This document shows positions 9,988 to 18,328 of a stretch of 64,000 bases of DNA, one piece after another. The position numbers and the translations under genes are program-made. The number at the start of each line of letters is the position of its first letter. Position 1 is the stretch's first letter. Below the pieces are notes generated by a model. That model saw only the letters and a list, made by a program, of their open reading frames with translations. It was not told the DNA's origin and did not search any database. Origin of the DNA: G963556115 sp963678205 (GTDB taxonomy: Bacteria; Planctomycetota; SZUA-567); contig OY782760.1 of NCBI GenBank assembly GCA_963678205.1, forward strand, positions 3,162,001 to 3,226,000, in the 5' to 3' direction.

Positions 9988-10965
9988 TTATATTGATTCT
10001 AATTTTTTAGACAACTTATTTCTGTAAGTATCAAGTATTACTGCAAGGACAATAATCAAACCTGTTATAATCTGTCTTGCAAAATCACCTAGACCAACTA
10101 GAAGTAGCCCATTATTTAGCACACCGATAATTGCTGCTCCTAGGAAGGTACCAAGAAGCGACCCTTTACCACCAGACATACTAGTACCACCAATAACAAC
10201 CGCTGCAATCGCATTTAGCTCAAAACCAACCCCTGAAATCGGGCTTGAAATACTAAGTCTAAGCATATACATTATTGCTGCGACACCGATTGAACCGCCA
10301 CATATAACAAACGCTGCAACTTTATAGAAGTTTGTATTATGCCCAGATAGTCTAACCGCCTCATCGTTATTACCAATAGCATATATCATTCTTCCAAATA
10401 CTGTATACTTTAGAATAATTGTTCCAATAATGATAAAAAGAATTGCAATAATAAAGATCACAGGTATACCAACAAATGTCAACGCACCAAAATCAATGAA
10501 AGAATCAGGGAAGTTGAAATATGTTCTTGAGTCACTAATTAAAAGAGCTGCACCTCGAGCAATATTTAACATGCCAAGGGTTACAATAAAAGAGTGAATC
10601 TTCCACTTAGTTGATACAACACCATTGAAGAGACCACATATACCGCCAGCTACAAGACTGGCAAGAATTGAAAGAATAATTGCCTGCCAAGAAGAGAAAG
10701 ACTCTCTTGTTAGAATCAAACCACTTACAATTGTACATAGAGCAAGTACAGATCCCACAGAAAGATCAATTCCGCCGAGTAGAATAACGAAGGTCATCCC
10801 TGCAGCAATCACAGTATTGATACTAATCTGGGTAAGAATGTTTGTAAAATTCGACATTGAGGCAAAATGCTCAGTTGCACAAGTAAAGAAGATGCAGCAA
10901 ACAAGCAAAGCCACACCTATACCAGCTTCTTGTAACAACAAGTGTACTATTTTTTTGATATTCAT
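9988..10965 (-). CDS. rbsC: Ribose-type ABC permease
   Basis: Inner-membrane permease of the RbsC/AraH family, 325 residues, with about 8-10 hydrophobic segments. Typical stretches are INTVIAAGMTFVILLGGIDLSVGSVLAL near the N-terminus and the cytoplasmic loop ELNAIAAVVIGGTSMSGGKGSLLGT that docks to the ATPase. It starts 27 bases after the ATPase gene, so the two are surely co-transcribed. Only one permease gene is present, so a homodimer is expected, as in E. coli RbsC. Confidence 0.92.
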   Translation of the reverse strand: MNIKKIVHLLLQEAGIGVALLVCCIFFTCATEHFASMSNFTNILTQISINTVIAAGMTFVILLGGIDLSVGSVLALCTIVSGLILTRESFSSWQAIILSILASLVAGGICGLFNGVVSTKWKIHSFIVTLGMLNIARGAALLISDSRTYFNFPDSFIDFGALTFVGIPVIFIIAILFIIIGTIILKYTVFGRMIYAIGNNDEAVRLSGHNTNFYKVAAFVICGGSIGVAAIMYMLRLSISSPISGVGFELNAIAAVVIGGTSMSGGKGSLLGTFLGAAIIGVLNNGLLLVGLGDFARQIITGLIIVLAVILDTYRNKLSKKLESI

Positions 10966-10992
10966 TTTATTATAATAACTCCAATAATTTAA

Positions 10993-12495
10993 TTACTGTT
11001 TATCTTCAACATAATTTTTAAATGCCAAATGCAAAATCTTTTCCTGATCAAAATCTTTTCTTTGCACTTCACCTACAATCTCACCATCTGAGAATACCAA
11101 TATTCTATGGCACAATCCAAGCAGTTCCGGCATATCAGAAGAGATCATAACTAGACCTTTACCACTCTCAGCAAGTTCCCACATCAGATTATAAATCTCA
11201 TACTTTGCCCCAACATCTATCCCTCTGGTAGGCTCATCAAAGATAAAAACCTTTCCCCCGCAAAATAGCCACTTAGCGATAACGACCTTCTGCTGATTTC
11301 CCCCAGAGAAATTCCTTACCAGTTGATTTATAGACGGAGTCTTGACTTCTAAATCCTTAACAAGCTTCTCAGCAACATCGCGCTCTTGCTGCCTATTTAT
11401 AAATCCCCTAGTAGATATCTTCTTAGGATCGGTCAATGTCATATTCAAACTGCAAGGCATATCTAAAACCAGTCCCTGACTCTTTCTATCCTCAGTAATC
11501 AATGAAATACCCTGCTTTACTGCATCTTGAGGAGATTTAATTTTTATTTTCTCGCCATGTAAGTAAATTTCACCGCTTTCTTTTCTATCAGCACCAAAAA
11601 TAGCTCTCATATTCTCAGTGCGCCCAGAGCCAACAAGCCCTGCAATTCCTACTATTTCGCCTGCTTTAACACTGAATGAATTGTAATATTTTGACTCGCG
11701 TCTCTTCAGGTTTTCAACCCTAAGTACTTCCTCACCGAGCTTTACATTATCACGAAACTGAAATTCTTCATGCATTGACTTTCCAACCATCATCTGCACA
11801 AGTCCAGGTATATCCACCTCTGTTATCAGCCTATCGCCAACCTTCTCACCATTTTTTAATACAGTTATTCTATCCCCAATCTCAAAGAGTTCTTTCAACC
11901 TATGGGATATATATATTATTGTTATTCCACTTTTTTTAAGGCGTCTTATTGTTGCGAACAATAATTCAATATCTTTATCAGTCAGCGTGGCCGTTGGCTC
12001 ATCAAGAAGTAAAATTTTACTATCCGTAGATAAAGCTTTAGCTATTTCTACAAGCTGCATCTGTGCGACACCAAGCATTTCAACTTTTGTTCTCGCCGAA
12101 GCATTGAGTCCAACCATTTTCAATAGCTTATCTGTATCACTATAAAGCTTTTTAAAATCGACAAAACCACTCTTTCTAGGCAGTTTTTCAAAAAATATAT
12201 TTTCGGCTATAGAAAGATACGGCAACAGGTTAAATTCCTGATGCACTACACGAATACCTGCATTTATTGCATCAATAGGTGCTTGTGGCATATATGGCTT
12301 TCCCTGTATTAACATACTTCCTTCATCAGGAAAATAGATCCCACATAATACCTTTATAAGGCTTGACTTTCCCGCTCCATTCTCACCGATTAATACATGA
12401 ACTTCACCTTCATGTATATCCATATCAAGTTTATTTAGAGCAACAACTCCTGGAAACTTTACTGTAATTCCTTTTAATTCTAAAATCTTTGTCAT
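10993..12495 (-). CDS. rbsA: Ribose-type ABC transporter ATPase (two-domain)
   Basis: Cytoplasmic ATPase with two fused nucleotide-binding domains, 500 residues, matching RbsA in length. Domain 1 (about 1-245) has Walker A GENGAGKSS and Walker B ILLLDEPTA. Domain 2 (about 250-500) has a degenerate Walker A (GLVGSGRTE) and signature FSGGNQQKV with VFIFDEPTRGIDVG, the usual asymmetry of this family. The frame is open to 12564, but the ATG at 12495 (MTKILELKG) matches family starts and has a GAGGG about 10 bases upstream. It follows the binding-protein gene after a 114-base gap holding a stem-loop. Confidence 0.93.
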   Translation of the reverse strand: MTKILELKGITVKFPGVVALNKLDMDIHEGEVHVLIGENGAGKSSLIKVLCGIYFPDEGSMLIQGKPYMPQAPIDAINAGIRVVHQEFNLLPYLSIAENIFFEKLPRKSGFVDFKKLYSDTDKLLKMVGLNASARTKVEMLGVAQMQLVEIAKALSTDSKILLLDEPTATLTDKDIELLFATIRRLKKSGITIIYISHRLKELFEIGDRITVLKNGEKVGDRLITEVDIPGLVQMMVGKSMHEEFQFRDNVKLGEEVLRVENLKRRESKYYNSFSVKAGEIVGIAGLVGSGRTENMRAIFGADRKESGEIYLHGEKIKIKSPQDAVKQGISLITEDRKSQGLVLDMPCSLNMTLTDPKKISTRGFINRQQERDVAEKLVKDLEVKTPSINQLVRNFSGGNQQKVVIAKWLFCGGKVFIFDEPTRGIDVGAKYEIYNLMWELAESGKGLVMISSDMPELLGLCHRILVFSDGEIVGEVQRKDFDQEKILHLAFKNYVEDKQ

Positions 12496-12540
12496 TCGGG
12501 CAACCCTCGAATATTTCACAACATTACATTGATAAAAATA

Positions 12541-12576
12541 GGAGTCTCTATTATAAATACTCAATCAAGAGACTCC
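12541..12576 (-). terminator. Intercistronic stem-loop/attenuator after rbsB
   Basis: GGAGTCTC (12541-12548) pairs with GAGACTCC (12569-12576) across a 20-base loop, and the minus strand continues TATTTTTAT. It sits between the binding-protein and ATPase genes, where partial termination or 3' protection would give an excess of binding protein. Confidence 0.6.
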
Positions 12577-12609
12577 CAAATAAATTACCTGTTCAAAATT
12601 AACCTTAAT

Positions 12610-13551
12610 TTACTTAACTAATTCTATAGGTGTCTTTTCCCAACCTGTAGGAATATTATTTGGTCCAACTTTACCTTCTTTAAGAAGTTTTAGACCTGTC
12701 TTAATACCTGCTGAAGCAAGATCCTGACCAAACTGATCGATTGTAGCAAGAACTTTACCCTGCTTGATCAACTCAACTACAGGAGCAATAGCATCAAAAC
12801 CTACAATTTTAACGTCATTTCTTCCAGCTGCTTGAAGAGCTTTCTGCACACCAATAACCATTGAATCATTAGCACACATAACACCTTGAACGTCTGGGTA
12901 TTTCACAAGGAGGTTTGTCATAAGAGTATTTGCCTCTTCAGTTTCCCAGTGAGCTGTTCTTGATGTAAGAAGATCAAAGTTATACTTCTTTACTGAGCGC
13001 ATAAAACCTTCTTTTCTTTGTTTCGCATTATCAGCACCTGGATTACCTTCAACGATGATAACCTTAGCCCCTTTACCGATTGTATCACCAAGGTAATTAC
13101 CAACCATCTCAGCACCATCAGCATTATCAGGGCCAACAAATAGGAAGTTCTCAGGTAGACCAGCTTTAACAAGAGCTTTTTTATCAAGTGTTACATCAAA
13201 ATTTACAACAACAATACCAGCATCAATAGCCTTTTTTGCTGATCGCGCCATAAGCGCTGAATCTGCTGGGGCCATAACGATAACATCAACCTTACTAGTA
13301 ATAAAATTCTCTACGGCATTAACCTGTGTTTGAAAATCCGTTTCTGAGTTCATACCAACAGGAATGAGCTTGAAAGAACCATCTTTCTTTGCAAATGCCT
13401 CTGCACCCTCGACCATATTCTTAAAGAACTCATTTGCAAGTGACTTCATAACTAGACCAACAACAGGCTTATCAGCCGCTTGAGCAGACCCTACAAATGA
13501 TGATGCACCCATAACAGCAGCCAGACAGATTGCAGCGAATTTCTTAAACAT
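12610..13551 (-). CDS. rbsB: Ribose-type periplasmic binding protein
   Basis: Secreted periplasmic sugar-binding protein, 313 residues. A signal peptide (about 1-25, ending GSAQA) precedes a Peripla_BP_4 fold (VVGLVMKSLANEFFKNMVEGA, VDVIVMAPADSALM, VMCANDSMVIGVQKALQAAG, KIVGFDAIAPVVELIKQGK). The frame opens at 13578, but the ATG at 13551 has a GGAGAAAG ribosome site and begins the signal peptide. It is the first gene of the operon that continues with ATPase, permease, ribokinase and LacI regulator. Ribose is inferred from the ribokinase; allose- and galactofuranose-type proteins are close relatives. No rbsD mutarotase gene is present. Confidence 0.9.
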   Translation of the reverse strand: MFKKFAAICLAAVMGASSFVGSAQAADKPVVGLVMKSLANEFFKNMVEGAEAFAKKDGSFKLIPVGMNSETDFQTQVNAVENFITSKVDVIVMAPADSALMARSAKKAIDAGIVVVNFDVTLDKKALVKAGLPENFLFVGPDNADGAEMVGNYLGDTIGKGAKVIIVEGNPGADNAKQRKEGFMRSVKKYNFDLLTSRTAHWETEEANTLMTNLLVKYPDVQGVMCANDSMVIGVQKALQAAGRNDVKIVGFDAIAPVVELIKQGKVLATIDQFGQDLASAGIKTGLKLLKEGKVGPNNIPTGWEKTPIELVK

Positions 13552-14004
13552 ACTTTCTCCAATCAAAAAACAATACAATTAAAATAGACCAAAGGCACCC
13601 ATAATTCTCCAACAACCATAAGTGACTCAAATACAACTTATATATACCTAAAACTACACCCAAAAACTCCCTAAGCAAGTTTTTTATATAAAATTTTATA
13701 TAAAATTATCAAATATTTTACTAAAATAACTAAAATTAATATAACCCAAATTACTCGATTTACTCATTAAAATGATAATTACATACATACAACCACTTTA
13801 TATATCATAAATTATACTTTACCATATTTTTTTTTAACCATATACTTATATCTAATATCTTTTATTTTTACAACTCATAAAAAAGTAATTTAAAATAAAT
13901 AGCAAAAAATTTAACCTAAACCCTTCACACTTACGACTATATACTTATAATAAGCAAATAAATAGTTTACTAATGAAACGAATTTCAAGTACAGAGGAAT
14001 TAAA
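13552..14004. promoter_or_regulatory. Divergent AT-rich promoter region with a palindrome
   Basis: These 453 bases between rbsB (leftward) and the YczE-like gene (rightward) have no gene. A perfect 24-bp palindrome made only of A and T lies at 13682-13705 (left half TTTTATATAAAA), about 130 bases upstream of rbsB. It could be an operator for the LacI protein, but LacI sites usually have a central CG and A/T palindromes arise easily by chance here. No promoter was convincing. Confidence 0.35.
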
Positions 14005-14670
14005 ATGGCTAGAAAAAAATTTAGAAATTTTGGCATACGCTATGCGTTATTAGTATTTGGACTTTTTATTATGGCTTCAGGTGTAGCAATTTCTGCAAAA
14101 TCAAATCTTGGAGTATCACCTATATCGAGCATTCCATACGTTATCAGCCTTATGACAGACTTCACTATCGGAGAGTTAACAGTAATAATGAACACAGTAT
14201 TATTACTAATACAAATTATTCTCTTGCGCTCAAATTTCCCAAAAGCACAATACCTACAGTTTCCAGTTGGAATTCTTTTTGGTTATCTAATTGACTTGAA
14301 TCTTTTCTTAATGAAAGAATATACTCCTATATCATATTTAGAACAATGGGCATTATGTATAGCAAGTTTCATCTTAATAGGATTTGGAGTATTTTGCGAA
14401 GTAAAAGCAAGCGTTACAATGTTACCTGGTGAAGGTTTAGTCACAGCAGTAACCAAAGTCACAGATGTAAAATTCTCAAAAAACAAAGTAATCGTGGACT
14501 CATGCTTAGTAATTCTATCAGTAATTATTTCATTTGGCTACTTCACATCTCTACATGGAGTACGAGAAGGTACAGTAGCTGCTGCAATAGCAGTAGGCTT
14601 CTTTGCAGGAATCTTCCTCAGAAAGATCAAATTATTTGATAAACACCTAGTATTTGAAAGAATTCAATAA
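14005..14670 (+). CDS. YczE/YitT-like integral membrane protein
   Basis: Inner-membrane protein of 221 residues with about five or six hydrophobic segments, of the YczE/YyaS group (DUF6198). The characteristic start (RYALLVFGLFIMASGVAIS followed by KSNLGVSPISS) and the mid-protein LPGEGLVTAV region support this. Function in the family is poorly known; no substrate can be inferred. A good ribosome site (GAGGAA) precedes the ATG and a strong terminator follows, so it is a single-gene unit. Confidence 0.75.
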   Translation: MARKKFRNFGIRYALLVFGLFIMASGVAISAKSNLGVSPISSIPYVISLMTDFTIGELTVIMNTVLLLIQIILLRSNFPKAQYLQFPVGILFGYLIDLNLFLMKEYTPISYLEQWALCIASFILIGFGVFCEVKASVTMLPGEGLVTAVTKVTDVKFSKNKVIVDSCLVILSVIISFGYFTSLHGVREGTVAAAIAVGFFAGIFLRKIKLFDKHLVFERIQ

Positions 14671-14712
14671 AACCAAAGATTCGCAGTATAAAAGAAGTAA
14701 TTCCATAATTTT

Positions 14713-14746
14713 AAAATGCAGAGCCTACAAAGGCTCTGCATTTTTT
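14713..14746 (+). terminator. Intrinsic terminator
   Basis: Perfect 14-bp stem AAAATGCAGAGCCT (14713-14726) / AGGCTCTGCATTTT (14731-14744) with a 4-base loop and a T-run. It ends the YczE-like gene and may also stop leftward transcription from queE. Confidence 0.9.
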
Positions 14747-14874
14747 CAATATATTTAGAATTTCAAGATAGAAAATGACCTAACAAAATAACTGTCAAAA
14801 TTAATTACTAAATCAAACCTTGGAGTTTTCTTGTGAATTTTACTAAGCCCTAAATCAACTTTAATACGTATTCC

Positions 14875-15549
14875 CTATTTAGGCTCACCAGCTGGCCAAA
14901 CAATTTTATGCAACTGCATCATAAACCTTACTTGGAGATCATCATAAAGCATCCATTCTGCAAGTAATGCTGGCTCTATTTCACTCCCTGGCCCACAGAG
15001 CGGACTGATAAGCACATCAGCCTTATTATCAAGACCATGCTTCTCTATAAGCTCACGCGCATACTCGTAATCATTTCGATCAGCGATCACAAACTTTACC
15101 TCATCTCCCTTACGTAAGCTCTGAAGGTTATACCAGTTCATATACCTGCTCATACCAGAACTTGGGCACTTAATATCCATAATACGAGCAATAGGAGGAG
15201 GAACAGCAGATATATCCTTTGCACCATTGGTCTCCACGATTACATCAAATCCTGCAGAAGAGAAATACATACAAAGCTTTGGGGTATTTTTCTGGAGAAG
15301 AGGCTCGCCCCCAGTAATACATATATGTTTGGCTCCTAGGACACCAACTTCATTAGCTATTTCTTTGAAACTCATCGTCTTGCCAGAAGTTTCGGCAGTT
15401 GCTTCAAGAGTATCACACCACGCGCAGCGCATATCACAACCAGCTAATCTTACAAAGATAGTTGTAAGGCCTGCTCTGCTGCCTTCACCCTGTATTGATC
15501 TAAATATTTCATATATGTTTAATTCCAGTTCGTCGTCTAGTTTGACCAT
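14875..15549 (-). CDS. queE: 7-carboxy-7-deazaguanine synthase
   Basis: Radical SAM enzyme of 224 residues that contracts the ring of 6-carboxytetrahydropterin to 7-carboxy-7-deazaguanine in queuosine biosynthesis. It shows the family's EIFRSIQGEG start, the iron-sulfur motif CDMRCAWCDT (CxxxCxxC), ITGGEPLLQ and ETNGA. The ATG at 15549 has an AGG ribosome site. No other queuosine genes (queC, queD, queF) are in the window. A 22-bp palindrome lies about 180 bases upstream. Confidence 0.92.
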   Translation of the reverse strand: MVKLDDELELNIYEIFRSIQGEGSRAGLTTIFVRLAGCDMRCAWCDTLEATAETSGKTMSFKEIANEVGVLGAKHICITGGEPLLQKNTPKLCMYFSSAGFDVIVETNGAKDISAVPPPIARIMDIKCPSSGMSRYMNWYNLQSLRKGDEVKFVIADRNDYEYARELIEKHGLDNKADVLISPLCGPGSEIEPALLAEWMLYDDLQVRFMMQLHKIVWPAGEPK

Positions 15550-15726
15550 ATTTCAACCTGTTCACTATAATAATTATTTTAAGTAGTTTAATTGTTTTAA
15601 GCACAGCTGAGATATTTATAAAACAACCATTTTTTTCTAAAGCTTCGGCAAAACATAAGTTTATTCTTATATACTTACACTTAAAGTTTTGAAACCATCC
15701 TCATATGACTTAATAAGCAATAAAAT

Positions 15727-15748
15727 TATTTGTATAATTATACAAATA
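15727..15748. promoter_or_regulatory. Perfect 22-bp palindrome, possible operator
   Basis: The left half is TATTTGTATAA and the right half its exact complement, without spacer. It lies between the rpmB terminator and queE, upstream of queE. It could be a binding site for a dimeric regulator or an AT-rich fold. The half-site TTGTATA recurs as an inverted pair in front of groES. Confidence 0.4.
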
Positions 15749-15765
15749 TCACACCTCATACAAAG

Positions 15766-15795
15766 AAAAATCCTGCCACATAAAATGTAGCAGGA
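15766..15795 (-). terminator. Intrinsic terminator of rpmB
   Basis: TCCTGCCACAT (15771-15781) pairs with ATGTAGCAGGA (15785-15795), one mismatch, 3-base loop. The minus strand continues TTTTTC. It lies 50 bases after the rpmB stop. Confidence 0.85.
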
Positions 15796-15845
15796 CTAAT
15801 ACAATGTTTTTCCCCACATAGAGTAGAGATAGAGCATGCAGCAAC

Positions 15846-16106
15846 TTACGCTTTAAGAGCAAGATTGCGAGTTCCTCGAGGTGCCTTCTGTATTTTACCA
15901 GCCTGAATACAAGAAGTACAAACTGTAACCTTCTTTGGACCACCGTTTACAAGAGCTCTAACAGTCTGAAGATTTGGTTTGAAAGTACGATTAGTCTTAC
16001 CAGAAATTTTCGCACCAGAACCACCCTTCTTTTTTCGAGCACCACGACGAGCGTATTTAACGCCAAACGTAGTCTTTTTACCACAGATTTCACAAAAATT
16101 AGCCAT
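15846..16106 (-). CDS. rpmB: Ribosomal protein L28 (zinc-ribbon form)
   Basis: Large-subunit ribosomal protein of 86 residues. The family core KTNRTFKPNLQTVRALVNGG is clear. Two CxxC pairs (C5/C8 and C63/C66) mark the zinc-binding form. Residues 24-35 form a Lys/Gly-rich loop. An AAGGAG ribosome site precedes the ATG. It has its own predicted promoter (16246-16273) and terminator, so it is a single-gene unit, not joined to rpmG as in many bacteria. Confidence 0.95.
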   Translation of the reverse strand: MANFCEICGKKTTFGVKYARRGARKKKGGSGAKISGKTNRTFKPNLQTVRALVNGGPKKVTVCTSCIQAGKIQKAPRGTRNLALKA

Positions 16107-16245
16107 TTTCCTAACTCCTTTAAGTGCACTTGCTCACGCAAGAGCCTCATACCTTGATTACAAAAGCTGTAGTACCAAAAGTATACCATGCTCAGTAACA
16201 TCTATAATTAAATAAAAAATAAACTTCAAACTATTAAGGGTAATT

Positions 16246-16273
16246 ATTATCGTTTCACAACAAACAAAGTCAA
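16246..16273 (-). promoter_or_regulatory. Sigma-70-type promoter for rpmB
   Basis: On the minus strand TTGACT (16268-16273) and GATAAT (16246-16251) are separated by 16 bases; each matches consensus at 5 of 6 positions. It predicts a leader of about 130 nucleotides before rpmB, containing a small CTTGC/GCAAG hairpin near the ribosome site. Confidence 0.55.
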
Positions 16274-16343
16274 TACCTTTTACAGCAAAAAGACTGTAAA
16301 AGTCAGTTTTTTTTATTTATATTTGTTTAGCAAAAACAATATC

Positions 16344-17681
16344 CTACTTAAATCTTTCATCAATAAAATTAATATCGTAGTCATTATTTACAAAATGATG
16401 ATTAGTAATCAATTTTCTATGAAAAGGTATAGTCGTTTTAATGCCCTCAACCAAAAATTCACGCAAAGCAAGATCAGCCTTTGCAATAACATCCGCTCTA
16501 TTTTCACCCTTTACTATAAGCTTACCAATCATAGAATCATAAGTTGGCGGAATCCTATACCCAGAGTATGCAAATGTATCAACTCTTATGTTCTCTCCAA
16601 TAGGAGCAATAAAAAGCTCAATTTTTCCAGGAAAAGGAGCAAAATTTCTTTCAGGGTCTTCGGCATTAATACGAAACTCCATAACATGCCCACTAAATGT
16701 AATATCTTCCTGTTTCCAGCGAAGCTTCTCACCAGAAGCAATCCTGAGCTGCTCTTCTACCAAATCAAGCCCTGTGATCATCTCAGTAACCGGGTGCTCG
16801 ACCTGAATGCGAGTATTCATCTCCATAAAATAGAACTCGCCCTTTTCATAAAGAAATTCTATTGTACCAACATTTTGGTAACCACTTAATTTCACAAGAT
16901 TTACAGCAGCCTCGCCCATACGTTCACGAAGTTTCCTATCCACAACAGGAGATGGTGATTCTTCAAGCAATTTCTGTTGACGCCTCTGCATAGTACAGTC
17001 TCTCTCACCAAGATGAATGACATTTCCATGCTCATCGGCAACGATCTGAACCTCAACATGCCGTGGGTGCTCAAGAAACTTCTCAATATAAAGATCACCG
17101 TTCCCAAAAGCTATCTCAGCCTCTGCTCTAGCCTGCTGCATACCACTTTGAAGTGAGGCATCATTATGAGCAATACGAATACCTCGTCCACCACCACCAG
17201 CTGTAGCCTTAATGATTACCGGATATCCAATCTTCCTTGCTAAAGCACGCCCCTCTTCATCATTTTTGAGAACACCTTCACTGCCTTCAAGAATAGGCAC
17301 TCCTGCCTTCTTGGCAAGCTCTCTAGCTCCAGCTTTATCAGCCATACGTGCCATAGCCTGCGAAGTTGGCCCAATGAATTTAATGTCAAGAGAATTACAG
17401 ACGTCAGCAAAATGTCCATTCTCTGACAAAAAACCAAACCCTGGATGAATAGCATCGACATCAGTAATTTCAGCCGCAGAAATCAAGCTTGGAATATTAA
17501 GATAACTTCTTGCCGAATCTGCTGGACCTATACATATTGCGGCATCAGCAAGTTTTACATGCAAAGAGTCCCTATCAGCTTCAGAAAATACTGCCACAGT
17601 CTCAATACCAAGTCTTTTACAAGTTCGAATAATACGTACCGCGATTTCTCCACGGTTAGCAATTAAAATTCTAGAAAACAT
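16344..17681 (-). CDS. accC: Acetyl-CoA carboxylase biotin carboxylase subunit
   Basis: ATP-grasp biotin carboxylase of 445 residues that carboxylates biotin on AccB, the first half-reaction of malonyl-CoA synthesis. It begins MFSRILIANRGEIAVRIIR and contains the glycine-rich ATP lid (KATAGGGGRGIRI), EKFLEHPRHVEVQ, the catalytic MEMNTRIQVEHPVTE and INAEDP. Length and order are typical. It follows accB by about 40 bases and is co-transcribed with it. The carboxyltransferase genes accA/accD are not in the window. Confidence 0.95.
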   Translation of the reverse strand: MFSRILIANRGEIAVRIIRTCKRLGIETVAVFSEADRDSLHVKLADAAICIGPADSARSYLNIPSLISAAEITDVDAIHPGFGFLSENGHFADVCNSLDIKFIGPTSQAMARMADKAGARELAKKAGVPILEGSEGVLKNDEEGRALARKIGYPVIIKATAGGGGRGIRIAHNDASLQSGMQQARAEAEIAFGNGDLYIEKFLEHPRHVEVQIVADEHGNVIHLGERDCTMQRRQQKLLEESPSPVVDRKLRERMGEAAVNLVKLSGYQNVGTIEFLYEKGEFYFMEMNTRIQVEHPVTEMITGLDLVEEQLRIASGEKLRWKQEDITFSGHVMEFRINAEDPERNFAPFPGKIELFIAPIGENIRVDTFAYSGYRIPPTYDSMIGKLIVKGENRADVIAKADLALREFLVEGIKTTIPFHRKLITNHHFVNNDYDINFIDERFK

Positions 17682-17722
17682 AATTTTGTAGTTACCTTCT
17701 TTATCTGGTTACTCTTATAAGA

Positions 17723-18172
17723 TTATTCTTTAACGAGGAACAGAGGCTGCCCATACTCTACCGGCTCACCATTCTTAACAAGTATCTTTTCAATAGTACC
17801 AGAGATTTCTGCCTTTACCTCATTCATAATCTTCATTGCCTCAACAATACATACCACCGTATCTGCACTTACAGTGTCACCAACAGATACAAACGAGTCT
17901 GACTCAGGAGAAGCAGCAGAGTAAAAAGTCCCAACAATTGGACTTGGAATAGGCGTAAGGCCTGCCGTATCATCCACAGGAGCAGAAGCAGGAGCAGAAG
18001 CAGGGATTCCTGCAGGTACCGGCATACTTGGAGCCATCATAGCAGGCGTAGCAATCATATTACAACCAGGTTTCTTTAATTTAATTTTGAAATCTGTTTC
18101 TTCAAGCTGAAGCTCAACAAGATCATTTTCATTCATTAATTCAACGAGTTTACTGATTTTTTCAATACTCAT
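17723..18172 (-). CDS. accB: Biotin carboxyl carrier protein
   Basis: Carrier subunit of acetyl-CoA carboxylase, 149 residues. An N-terminal helical region (about 1-45) and a Pro/Ala-rich flexible linker (about 46-72) precede the biotinyl domain (about 75-149), which has the biotinylation site EAMKIMNEV near residue 112. It lies between the aminopeptidase gene and accC, the common bacterial order. Confidence 0.95.
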   Translation of the reverse strand: MSIEKISKLVELMNENDLVELQLEETDFKIKLKKPGCNMIATPAMMAPSMPVPAGIPASAPASAPVDDTAGLTPIPSPIVGTFYSAASPESDSFVSVGDTVSADTVVCIVEAMKIMNEVKAEISGTIEKILVKNGEPVEYGQPLFLVKE

Positions 18173-18328
18173 TTTTTACAATACCTTTCCCAAAAGAAAA
18201 TACTTCCATTTATATTATATTAAATTTTAATTAATTTCACTTACACATATCTTAATATTACAAAGACTAAACCATGATTATATAAATAACCAACACAAAT
18301 TCCAGTGGGTTTTTCTCGATAAATTCTG

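Noticed and set aside
16277..16302. Stem CTTTTACAG/CTGTAAAAG as terminator of accC
   Set aside because: The T-run follows on the plus strand, while accC is transcribed leftward, and the minus strand leads directly into the rpmB promoter. It would only act on antisense transcription.
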